Assembly (NCBI GenBank): GCA_038249605.1 | Contig: JBBSDH010000105.1 | Span: 1 to 14,326 of the forward strand | Length of the DNA: 14,326 nt | Source: M3007 sp038249605 | GTDB taxonomy: Bacteria; Bacteroidota; Bacteroidia; Chitinophagales; Saprospiraceae | Direction of reading: 5' to 3' | Part shown: positions 6,548-14,326 of the stretch, piece by piece | Numbering within the stretch: the stretch's first letter is position 1 | How the letters are laid out: every line of letters begins with the position of its first letter | Made by a program: the position numbers and the translations under genes | Notes under the pieces: generated by a model | Database searches by the model: none | What the model was told of the DNA's origin: nothing | Seen by the model: the letters and a program-made list of their open reading frames with translations, nothing else

Positions 6548-9500
6548 CGGCGAGAAAAGCCCTACAACCAAAGCCATGTCACTTCAACGCTCCATACAAT
6601 TTGGCGGGGCAGCAGATCCCCGCCTGCACGAACTGGTCGATACACCCGACCGCGTGGTGGTTCGCACGCGCGACCACACCGATCCCAAAACTTTTTGGCA
6701 CACCATCCCCGGCGTATCCCCGTTGCTTTCGTACCTGCAACGCGAAGACGCGTTTCCCGAATCGGGCGTGTACATCTACCGCATCGCAAAAACGGACAAG
6801 GAGGAGTCGGTCGCCTTCCGGACCCACCTCAAAGAAGTCGTCCGGGCCTCCAAAGACCCACGCATCTCCTTTATCGGCACGGTGATCATGTATGCCAATT
6901 CAGGCATTTACCAGATCTACACGGGCAACCTTTTCCTCAAGTTCCACAGCGGGGTGTCCAGCGCGGCCATCATGCACATCCTGTCGGAACACCAGCTGTC
7001 GGTGAAAAACGAACTGCACTTTGCCGTCAATGCCTTTTTCCTCGAAGCTGCCGAAGACTTGGGTAAGGATATTTTCGACCTTGCTCAAGACCTGCTCACC
7101 CACCCCGAAGTGGAATACGCGCACCCCGAACTCGTGGTGCGCCGCAAAAGCATTCAGGAAAACCCCACGCAGAACCCCGGTGGCATTCTCAGCCTGCAAC
7201 ACGATTGGGTACTCAACAAAATAAACGCTCCCATAGCCTGGGGAACCACCCGGGGAAAAGGCGTGCGCATCGCCATCATCGACGACGGGCTAGAGCTCTA
7301 CCACCCAGCTTTTGCTGGCAAAATTGTAGCTCCACGCGACATGCAGGACCGCGGCACCGGCCGTCCACCCGCTCACCAGTTCAGCGAATGGCACGGGACG
7401 GCCTGCGCCAGCATCGCCTGCTCGGCCGACCCGCAGGCGCCCGGCGTGGCGCCCGAAGCACTGCTTATGCCCATCCGTTCCATGGGCCTGGGCTCGGTAC
7501 TCGAATCAGAAGCCTTTTACTGGGCCGCCCAAAACGGCGCCGACATCATCTCGTGCAGCTGGGGCCCGCCCGACGGCGATCCACTCAACCCCTCCGACAA
7601 CCTCGAACCCTATCCCATACCCGACCATACCAACCTGGCCATCGGGTACGCCGCCCGGCAAGGCCGCGGAGGACGGGGCTGCGCCATCTTTTTTGCCGCA
7701 GGCAACGGCAACGAACCGGTGTGGTACGATGAATACGCCTCACACTGCGATGTGATGGCGGTGGGCGCAACCAACCGCGACGATAAAAAGGCTGTGTATG
7801 CCGATTTTGAAAGTCCGCTGTTCTGCTGCTTCCCAAGCGGCGAATACGAACCTTTCGAAGGAAGTCTGCGACAATTGTACGGCGTGAAGGTGGCCGACCG
7901 TCTCGGCGCCGACGGACAGGACTCCGGCGATTATTTCGGCTTTTTTGCCGGCACCTCGGCCTCTTGTCCTGGCGTGGCCGGCGTGGCTGCCCTGGCTTTG
8001 TCGATGGCGCCCAACCTTAGCCGAGACGAACTCAAATCCATCCTCGCCCGCTCGTGTTTACGCGTAGGCGATCCCCGCCAATACAACACGGATGGCCTCA
8101 GCGAGCAATTCGGATACGGGCTCATCCAGGCCGACCTCGTAGTTTTCAACACCCTTCAACACCTCACCCCAACCAACTCGACTGTCATGAACACACCCTC
8201 TGATTCGGTGAAAGCCATTGCATTGCACATCGGGATCAACAATGTGGATCCCGGCTTTTACAAAAACAACGTACCGCCACTCTTTGGCTGCATCAGCGAC
8301 ATGGAAAAGATGGAAGCTCTCGCCCGTCAGAAAGGTTTTACAACCATGGTGATGCGCAACCAAGAGGCTACCCGCGAAGCCATCCTTAAGTTTCTGGAAG
8401 AGCAGGCACTTGAACTCAACCAAGGCGACATGCTGCTTATTTCTTATGCTGGTCATGGCGCTTCATTGCCCGACGTGGAAGGCGATGAAACCGATGAAAA
8501 CGATGAAGCCTGGGTTACGTACAGCGGTTTTCTCACCGACGACGAATTGTTCCGCTCTTTGGACTATTTCAGAGAAGGCGTGCGCGTGCTGCTGGTTTCG
8601 GACTCATGCCACAGCGGTACGATGAACAGGCAATTTGCCGCCTCCCGATCGGGTATTGCCCTGCCGCGCGGCGGCACCCAACGGGCTCGGTTTCTGCCAC
8701 CCGAAGCAGTAGCGCAAATCCTGAAAGACAACAAACGTCCGGCCCGGGCCCTGCGCACTGGCTTTGGCAGAAGCCGTGCCACCATCGGGCACAAAGCGTC
8801 CATTTTGCTGCTTGCAGCCTGTGAAGACAACCAGTTCGCCATGGAAAACAGCGAAGGCGGCGTGTTTACCAGCAGATTGCTGGATGTTTTGAACGCCAAC
8901 GGCGCCGCCATCGATTACCAGGGTTGTATAGCCGCCATCAAAGGGAAAATGCCCATCACCCAGATACCCAAGCTGGAACCGCTCGGACAAGCCATCAACC
9001 AATTCATTGCTCAGGTTCCGTTCAGCATCCAACCTGGGGAGGCTACCGGCTCGTCCGCCCCACCGTTGAAAAACAACAGGAAAAAAACCAAAGTGGTCAA
9101 CCTGCTCGTGGATACGGACCGGCGTATGCTCCGTTCAGTACCACCTCTCGGCTCCCGCGATGTCTCAACCCGTGAAATCAGCGTAATCAACCAGGTGGTG
9201 GATGGCACCGATCTGAGCGGCCGGACCGAATGGGACAAAGCCTACCAACTGCTGCTTGAGTACAACGACCCAAGCATCAAATTCATAGAGCCCGACATCC
9301 CGGGTGATGTGTTTGTGGATCCCGGCACCGATCAGGAAGCACAAACAGGCCGCTCCACCGATGGCCAGGGTTTCATTGCCACCTACCCCAACCCAGAAGA
9401 GGATCCATACCGGGTGTCTGAACCGTTCATTTGGCACCTCGACAACGACCACAGCCAACTTCAGGCCGCCAACGAGCTGGTGTTCCCGGGCATCATTACT

Positions 9501-12311
9501 GGTGAGGAGCCGCCCAACAACGACGATCTGGTGAAAATCGCCCACATCGATACCGGCTTTTACCCCCACACGCCAACCATGCCGCTGTACATCGATATGG
9601 ATGCCGATGTACGGTTCAAGCTCAACGGCGATGCGGCCAACGGTGCCGAGGATTCCGACCAACCCATCGCCATCGCCGAGCAGGAAGGCCACGGCAACGC
9701 GACCCTTTCCATTCTGGCCGGGCGTTACGTGACCAAACAGGAAACCGGAGGCCTCTACGAAGGCTATTTCGGCGCCATCCCGTTTGCAAGGGTTCTGCCG
9801 CTGAAAATCAGTGAAACGGTGGCCCTGCTTTCCGGAAAAAAATTCCAGAATGCCGTGGAATACGCCATCAAAAATAAGGTGAACGTAATCTCCATGTCGA
9901 TGGCCGGCTGGCCTTCCCGCGCCATGGCCGATGCGGTCAACAAAGCGTACGATAACGGCATCGTTATCGTCTCCGCTGCGAGCAACTGTTTTGCAAAAGG
10001 ATTTGGAAAAGTGATGCCGCCAACGGTGTTGTACCCGGCGCGTTTCGACCGTACGATCGGCGTTGTTGGCGCAATGGTGAATCACAAACCTTATCTGGTC
10101 AAGTTTGGGAAACAAGCCCGCGCCGAAGGTGGCGATTACATGCAAATGTGCTACGGTCCGAAAGAAGCCATGAAAACGGCGATCGCCGGTTATTCGCCTA
10201 ACGTCAGTTGGTTCAATAAAAACCGCGACACTGCGGCAAGAGCGGGCAGGTTTTTTGTGAGGACAGGTGGCGGAACCTCCAGTGCAACGCCCCAGGTAGC
10301 GGCGGCGGCGGCCTTGTACATCCAAAAATACAAAAAGGTGTTTGATGCCCTTCCCGTCGACGAGCGTTGGAAAATCGTCGAAGTTGTTAAAAAAGCCCTT
10401 TTCGAATCCGCCGATTGTGAGAAGCAGTACGAGGAGTATTTCGGCAATGGTATTTTACGCGCTAAGGATGCCCTTCATGAAGACTTTGATGCCGCAAAAT
10501 TGTTGAAAACGATCAAAGACAAGGCGCCAGAAGCCAAAACCAAAGGATTTTTCAACAATCTTTTCAGTTTGTATAAAAGAAGTATCGGCGGTGCCGACAA
10601 GATGCTGGAGATGATCCGTGAAATGTTGCAAACCGAACTGATGCAACTGATGCACCGCGACCCGGCGTTGTACCGATTCTTGGAATACGACCTGACCGAT
10701 GAAACGGTTGAGCTCGAGGAAAACGAAAAACAGGAACTGATTGCTGCGGTACTGAATTCCAGATTGGCTTCCGATCACCTCAAAAGCAACCTGAGTTTGT
10801 TGTACAATCCATCGGTAGGCCCCAGCCTGCGCTCGGGTGATGCCGGTGATTTACCGTTTGCAGGCGTGCCTGCCCAGGGTGAAGCCTGCCATGTAAACTT
10901 CAGGACCGAAAACATGAACTGTAGGGTCGTGCGTGAAAACAAAGGCGTTTACGCCGATGAATCGTCCGATTTGGTGGTTGATGAATTTGAAATTGAAATC
11001 AGCGCGATGTCTTCCCGGGGCGGCGAAGTGATGTTCGATATGGTGACCAACCTGGAAGAAGAGGGGCGTCAGGGTGTTGTACTGACCGAGTTTCAGGAAG
11101 GGGATGAGGTTTTGTACCAGTGGACTTTTGAAGACACGCCGGCACAAGGCAATCAGGCACGCAGTTTTCGCGCGGTAACCGGACCGGCACGTGGTTCTTT
11201 CATTGTTGACCTGAGCAATTTTCAACAGGCGCAAACCCGCGGAGGCGGATTCAAACCCGGTCGTTTTATTTTAAAACTTTTCAGTTGGTTGAAACCCAAA
11301 GGGCCGAAGGTTTTGAAGGATGTTCTTTCCAAATCGGCCGAAGAAAAATATGGGTTGTATTTGTACGATTTGAAACGGGCAGCCGACGATAAAGGGAAAA
11401 ACTGGATACCCATTTCCGAAATGCCGGATGTTTGGGAAAAAATCGGCAAATCAGTGAACCCACTACTAATCCTGGTGCCCGGCACGTTCAGCAAAATTGA
11501 AAAAGGATTTGATGAGTTGCTGAGTGAAAACGGAAATGTGAAAATTTTGGCCGCTACACATTTCCAGTACGCACTTGGCTTCAACATGCCAACCGCTGCG
11601 CATGGTGTCAAGCAAAACGTGGAGTGGCTGGACAAGCAGCTCAATGGCAACCTTTTAAACAAAAGTTGCCATATTTTGGCACGCAGCCGGGGAGGTTTGG
11701 TAGCGCGTTTTGCTTTTGAAAAACATTGGAAAGGTAAAAATAACGCACCACTCAAACTCTCCAGACTGGTAATGACCGCCACGCCCAACCAAGGAACACA
11801 CATAGCCAACAGCGACCACTGGAAAGACATGATCAACATAACGACCAACCTGCTTGGAAAGGTCTTCATTCCCGCCAGTCCGGCATTCGAAACCATCGGA
11901 GTGGTGATCAAAGCCATCGTGAACAATGTTGTGGAACTGCCGGGCATCGACGACCAACAACTGGACGGGCCATTCATCACGGATCTCAACAACACACTGG
12001 AAAAGGGATCGATGGATAATTACTTCATTACCACATCCAATTACGAACCCGGCAGTATTCTTGGAGCCTTTTTTGATAAAATTCTGTACGATAAAAACAT
12101 CTTTAAAGGCATGGTAAACGATAAGGTGGTGCCGCTCGACAGCGCACGGTTTAAATTGAGGCCCCTTCCGCAACAAGTGGTATTTAAAGAAGACCACGTG
12201 CTGCTCCTTGGGCGTTCGGAACGCATCAACCACTTCGCCTACCTTAGGTTCAAACACGAACAGTCGGTAAGCTGGATTCTGGAAAAACTGACAGAGAAAA
12301 CACAACCATGA
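6534..12311 (+). CDS. Giant S8 protease - metacaspase-like - S8 protease - alpha/beta-hydrolase fusion
   Basis: About 1,925 residues with no signal peptide or obvious membrane helix, so it is probably cytosolic. Residues 1-205 look like a subtilase propeptide region (LFLKFHSGVS, HPEVEYAHPE). Residues 205-525 are subtilisin-like S8 domain one: Asp250 (IIDDG), His287 (WHGTA), Asn391 (AAGNGN), Ser475 (GTSASCPG). Residues 558-826 are a metacaspase-like C14 domain: His641 (SYAGHGA), acidic loop DVEGDETDENDE (647-658), Cys692 (SDSCHSGT). Residues 840-925 resemble a second propeptide (YNDPSIKFIEPD). Residues 960-1320 are S8 domain two: Asp1006 (HIDTG), His1053 (EGHGNA), Asn1151 (SAASN), Ser1249 (GTSSATP). 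Helices and a beta-rich part follow. Residues 1640-1925 are a lipase-like alpha/beta-hydrolase: Ser1718 (ARSRGGL), Asp1863 (NDKVVP), and His1888 or His1900. GTG 6534 keeps the longest frame; ATG 6576 is an equally possible start. A role in proteolytic self-activation leading to lipid or ester attack is inference. Confidence 0.93.
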   Translation: MNTGDGEKSPTTKAMSLQRSIQFGGAADPRLHELVDTPDRVVVRTRDHTDPKTFWHTIPGVSPLLSYLQREDAFPESGVYIYRIAKTDKEESVAFRTHLKEVVRASKDPRISFIGTVIMYANSGIYQIYTGNLFLKFHSGVSSAAIMHILSEHQLSVKNELHFAVNAFFLEAAEDLGKDIFDLAQDLLTHPEVEYAHPELVVRRKSIQENPTQNPGGILSLQHDWVLNKINAPIAWGTTRGKGVRIAIIDDGLELYHPAFAGKIVAPRDMQDRGTGRPPAHQFSEWHGTACASIACSADPQAPGVAPEALLMPIRSMGLGSVLESEAFYWAAQNGADIISCSWGPPDGDPLNPSDNLEPYPIPDHTNLAIGYAARQGRGGRGCAIFFAAGNGNEPVWYDEYASHCDVMAVGATNRDDKKAVYADFESPLFCCFPSGEYEPFEGSLRQLYGVKVADRLGADGQDSGDYFGFFAGTSASCPGVAGVAALALSMAPNLSRDELKSILARSCLRVGDPRQYNTDGLSEQFGYGLIQADLVVFNTLQHLTPTNSTVMNTPSDSVKAIALHIGINNVDPGFYKNNVPPLFGCISDMEKMEALARQKGFTTMVMRNQEATREAILKFLEEQALELNQGDMLLISYAGHGASLPDVEGDETDENDEAWVTYSGFLTDDELFRSLDYFREGVRVLLVSDSCHSGTMNRQFAASRSGIALPRGGTQRARFLPPEAVAQILKDNKRPARALRTGFGRSRATIGHKASILLLAACEDNQFAMENSEGGVFTSRLLDVLNANGAAIDYQGCIAAIKGKMPITQIPKLEPLGQAINQFIAQVPFSIQPGEATGSSAPPLKNNRKKTKVVNLLVDTDRRMLRSVPPLGSRDVSTREISVINQVVDGTDLSGRTEWDKAYQLLLEYNDPSIKFIEPDIPGDVFVDPGTDQEAQTGRSTDGQGFIATYPNPEEDPYRVSEPFIWHLDNDHSQLQAANELVFPGIITGEEPPNNDDLVKIAHIDTGFYPHTPTMPLYIDMDADVRFKLNGDAANGAEDSDQPIAIAEQEGHGNATLSILAGRYVTKQETGGLYEGYFGAIPFARVLPLKISETVALLSGKKFQNAVEYAIKNKVNVISMSMAGWPSRAMADAVNKAYDNGIVIVSAASNCFAKGFGKVMPPTVLYPARFDRTIGVVGAMVNHKPYLVKFGKQARAEGGDYMQMCYGPKEAMKTAIAGYSPNVSWFNKNRDTAARAGRFFVRTGGGTSSATPQVAAAAALYIQKYKKVFDALPVDERWKIVEVVKKALFESADCEKQYEEYFGNGILRAKDALHEDFDAAKLLKTIKDKAPEAKTKGFFNNLFSLYKRSIGGADKMLEMIREMLQTELMQLMHRDPALYRFLEYDLTDETVELEENEKQELIAAVLNSRLASDHLKSNLSLLYNPSVGPSLRSGDAGDLPFAGVPAQGEACHVNFRTENMNCRVVRENKGVYADESSDLVVDEFEIEISAMSSRGGEVMFDMVTNLEEEGRQGVVLTEFQEGDEVLYQWTFEDTPAQGNQARSFRAVTGPARGSFIVDLSNFQQAQTRGGGFKPGRFILKLFSWLKPKGPKVLKDVLSKSAEEKYGLYLYDLKRAADDKGKNWIPISEMPDVWEKIGKSVNPLLILVPGTFSKIEKGFDELLSENGNVKILAATHFQYALGFNMPTAAHGVKQNVEWLDKQLNGNLLNKSCHILARSRGGLVARFAFEKHWKGKNNAPLKLSRLVMTATPNQGTHIANSDHWKDMINITTNLLGKVFIPASPAFETIGVVIKAIVNNVVELPGIDDQQLDGPFITDLNNTLEKGSMDNYFITTSNYEPGSILGAFFDKILYDKNIFKGMVNDKVVPLDSARFKLRPLPQQVVFKEDHVLLLGRSERINHFAYLRFKHEQSVSWILEKLTEKTQP

Positions 12312-12505
12312 AAACCACAGAACACAGCCTGACCTAGAAGCTTCCCAAAGTCGTGCTGGAAAAATACGCCATTCATGATTCTTTGGAAATCGTGATGGAA
12401 GAAGTCTGGATCATTCTCCGGCCAGTTAAAACCGCTCGGGAAGGTTGGGAACAAGCGTTTCAACAAATGCACGAACACGGCGACGATGCCTTGCTCATCG
12501 ACTAA
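12308..12505 (+). pseudogene. Broken MazE/AbrB-type antitoxin remnant
   Basis: ATG at 12308 overlaps the stop of the giant gene as ATGA. The frame reads MKTTEHSLT, hits TAG (12335-12337), then continues KLPKVVLEKYAI, DSLEIVMEE, WIILRPV and AREGWEQAFQQMHEHGDDAL to TAA at 12503-12505. The second half matches the typical course of SpoVT/AbrB-fold MazE antitoxins: LPK-x-LE, then E-x-IILRPV, then the REGW-x-x-AF-x-x-M...GDDALL tail that binds a MazF/PemK toxin. The start of the DNA-binding swapped-hairpin (normally with an IGNSxG motif) is missing or destroyed at the stop. No toxin gene follows; the RND gene begins three bases on, from the other strand. The remnant is probably inactive. Confidence 0.75.
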
Positions 12506-12507
12506 CC

Positions 12508-14326
12508 TCACTGATCAATCTCCGCCGTTTCCGCTGTCGCCGACGTATCCAGCACGATTTTTTTCTTCTTGTTCAGTCCCAGTTTTTCCAATCCCTGATC
12601 GAAGATATAATACACCACGGGTACCACTATGAGCGACAAAAACATCGACGAGCTCAAACCGCCGATGATGGCCCATGCCAAGCCGTTTTTCCAGTCCGCT
12701 CCGGAGCCCTGCGCCAATGCGATGGGCAACAAACCGATCACCATGGCGATGTTGGTCATGAGTACAGGCCGGAAACGCAGTTTGGTGGCTTGCAACAGCG
12801 AATCCATCAACGCCACGCCTTGTCGCTGAAGTTGGTTGGCAAAGTCGACCACCAAAATGGCGTTTTTACCCACAAGGCCAATAAGCATGAGCAAACCCAG
12901 TCCAGTAAATACCGTCAGGTTTTCGCCGGCCAAAGCCAAAGCCAGAAAGGCGCCAATCACCGAAAGTGGGATGGATACAAGCACCACGAGCGGGTACACC
13001 CAGTTGTCGTACAATGCTACCATGATGAGGTACACGAGCAGTAAGGAGGTCCACAAGGCAAATCCCATGGTGCCCAGGCCTTGCTCCTGTCGTTTCAGGT
13101 CCCCGCCGTATTTAATCACGGTTCCAGTTGGCAAATCGAGTTGGTCGAGTCGCGCCTTGACCTCGCGCGACACGGTGCCGTTGGGGCGGCCGATCACCTG
13201 AGCTTCGATCAGCATCGAGGTGGTGCGGTCGCGGCGCTCCAAGCGGGTAGGCGCCGTGCCTTCAGTTACTTGAGCAAATTGATTGAGGTAAACCGTATTG
13301 CCTACGGGGTTCACAAACGACACGTTGCGTATGTCTTCGGCACTGCGCCGGTCAAACGCATCGAGCGCGATGCGGATGGGGTATTCGAATTCTCCGTCGC
13401 GGTACTTGGCGTCGGTGTTTCCGCTGAAAGCCGTTTGCAACGTAAGGCCTACCTGCGCCATGGCGAGTCCGTTGTCGGCCATGCGTTGGCGGTTTACCTC
13501 CACTTTTACCTCCGGATTGCCGCTTTCCACCGTAGCCGCTATTTCCACACAACCGGGTACGGCAGCCATTTCTTTTTTCACCGTTTCGGCAAGCTTGAGC
13601 AGACTGTCGAGGTTGGGTCCATTTAGTTGCACCTCGATGGGTACCGTCGTTAGTCCCATCATGTCGATGTTCGAGGTGCCTACCCTGGCGCCGGCGATGA
13701 TTTCTTCGAGCTGAACCTTGGTTTGCTGGGCAAAAATCTTGGTTGAAACTGTTCGGGGTTTGCCAAAAGGTGTGAGGAAAACCTGGATTTCCGCAATGTT
13801 TGGGGAGTTTACACCGTACGATTTGTTGTTGGTGCCTACAATGGAAAAAGTGCGCACCACATCGGGCTGCTTGCGCAACCAGGCGTCCACTTCTTTGGCC
13901 ACGGCATTGGTTTGGGTCAAAGAGGCGTCTTTGGGGAGGTTAATGTTGATTAGAAATTCTCCGCGTTCCCCCGCTTCCAAAAAAGCGCTTCCTATAAAAC
14001 CGGCTTTCAGCAACCAGATGCTCCCGAACAACAGGAGAACAGCCGTGAGAATGGTGACGGTCCTCGAAAGTCCATTACGCAAAGCCATACCAAGTACGCG
14101 TACAAAGCCGTCGGAAACCCAGTCGAGAAAAGATTCAAAACGCAATATGAATTTTCCCCACAGGGTTTTGCCCTCAAACTTGTTCAGCTTTCCAAAACGA
14201 GACGTAAGCCAGGGCACCAAGGTAAACGACACGAGCAGCGACATAAGCGTGGAAACAAGCACCGTCATGCAAAACTGCCGCAACAGGTTGGGTACAAGTC
14301 CCACCGTGAATACAATGGGCAGGAAC
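12508..14326 (-). CDS. RND (AcrB/HAE1-type) efflux permease, C-terminal part, runs off the right edge
   Basis: About 605 residues are present. The frame stays open to the right edge (FLPIVF then TVGLVPNLLRQF), so the start lies outside; an intact member has about 1,000-1,050 residues, so roughly the N-terminal 40 percent is missing. Seen here are the end of the first membrane half, the second large periplasmic (porter/docking) loop, and the second membrane half with typical motifs: LVYLIMVALYDNW, LIGLVGKNAILVVDFANQ and LRFRPVLMTNIAMVIGLLP. The family is a proton-driven trimeric inner-membrane pump working with a periplasmic adaptor and a TolC-like channel. None of the partners is in the window. 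Substrates (drugs, detergents or metals) cannot be told from what is visible. The C-terminus ends in a lysine run and a short acidic tail. Confidence 0.95.
   Translation of the reverse strand, partial: FLPIVFTVGLVPNLLRQFCMTVLVSTLMSLLVSFTLVPWLTSRFGKLNKFEGKTLWGKFILRFESFLDWVSDGFVRVLGMALRNGLSRTVTILTAVLLLFGSIWLLKAGFIGSAFLEAGERGEFLININLPKDASLTQTNAVAKEVDAWLRKQPDVVRTFSIVGTNNKSYGVNSPNIAEIQVFLTPFGKPRTVSTKIFAQQTKVQLEEIIAGARVGTSNIDMMGLTTVPIEVQLNGPNLDSLLKLAETVKKEMAAVPGCVEIAATVESGNPEVKVEVNRQRMADNGLAMAQVGLTLQTAFSGNTDAKYRDGEFEYPIRIALDAFDRRSAEDIRNVSFVNPVGNTVYLNQFAQVTEGTAPTRLERRDRTTSMLIEAQVIGRPNGTVSREVKARLDQLDLPTGTVIKYGGDLKRQEQGLGTMGFALWTSLLLVYLIMVALYDNWVYPLVVLVSIPLSVIGAFLALALAGENLTVFTGLGLLMLIGLVGKNAILVVDFANQLQRQGVALMDSLLQATKLRFRPVLMTNIAMVIGLLPIALAQGSGADWKNGLAWAIIGGLSSSMFLSLIVVPVVYYIFDQGLEKLGLNKKKKIVLDTSATAETAEIDQ

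Noticed and set aside
9165..10325. 386-codon open frame on the minus strand
   Set aside because: It lies wholly antisense to the second S8 domain, whose catalytic motifs are clear on the plus strand. Its product is of low complexity and shows no known motif.
5798..12505. Stop-codon reassignment (TAG/TAA read as Gln) to rescue the two broken genes
   Set aside because: Every intact gene with its 3' end in the window ends in TAA or TGA. The first broken gene also needs a frameshift repair, and its stops include TAA and TGA. Simple decay explains this better.

Overview
The window looks like a chromosomal segment of a Bacteroidota bacterium, probably of the Saprospiria type; this is inferred from gene content and not from a marker gene. 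Supporting signs are a type IX secretion (T9SS) C-terminal sorting domain on a deiminase, a Bacteroidota-type zinc-dependent phospholipase C/S1-P1 protein, small lipoproteins with a clear lipobox, and promoters of the TTTG-N19-21-TAnnTTTG kind (best at 3902-3932 and 6452-6483). There are no rRNA, tRNA, CRISPR or intact insertion sequences.

Left part (1-5200), mostly ordinary genes. A small lipoprotein (105-503) is followed closely by a secreted agmatine/peptidylarginine-deiminase-family enzyme (531-1802). This enzyme converges on riboflavin synthase (1799-2392, minus), and the two stop codons share one TTAA. Upstream of riboflavin synthase lies a pair of REP-like palindromes in inverted orientation, then a secreted zinc-dependent phospholipase C/S1-P1 protein (2587-3810, minus). 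The coding sequence of that protein carries two 21-bp repeats that also occur three times in tandem between genes at 5276-5338. On the plus strand follow a cysteine-containing lipoprotein with a proline-rich linker (3965-4678) and a free-standing LecA/PA-IL-like lectin-fold protein (4790-5197) with a perfect dyad at its predicted transcription start.

Middle (5198-6533), a decayed zone. About 600 bp carry no recognisable gene. They are followed by a ruined gene for a membrane-anchored coiled-coil protein (one frameshift, six in-frame stops) and then a good promoter for the next gene.

Right part. One very large gene (6534-12311) encodes about 1,925 residues with no signal peptide. Four enzyme-like modules are strung together: subtilisin-like S8 protease, metacaspase-like C14 protease, a second S8 protease, and a C-terminal alpha/beta-hydrolase (lipase-like) domain. 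All recognised catalytic residues are present. This is the most unusual object here and looks like a cytosolic conflict or cell-death type effector/processing protein, which is inference. A broken MazE/AbrB antitoxin remnant (12308-12505) overlaps its stop by 4 bp, and no toxin gene remains. The window ends inside an RND efflux permease gene (minus strand, N-terminal part beyond the right edge).

The lectin, the decayed genes and the giant multi-protease gene sit together as an accessory patch between housekeeping genes. Whether they ever formed one system cannot be told from this window alone.
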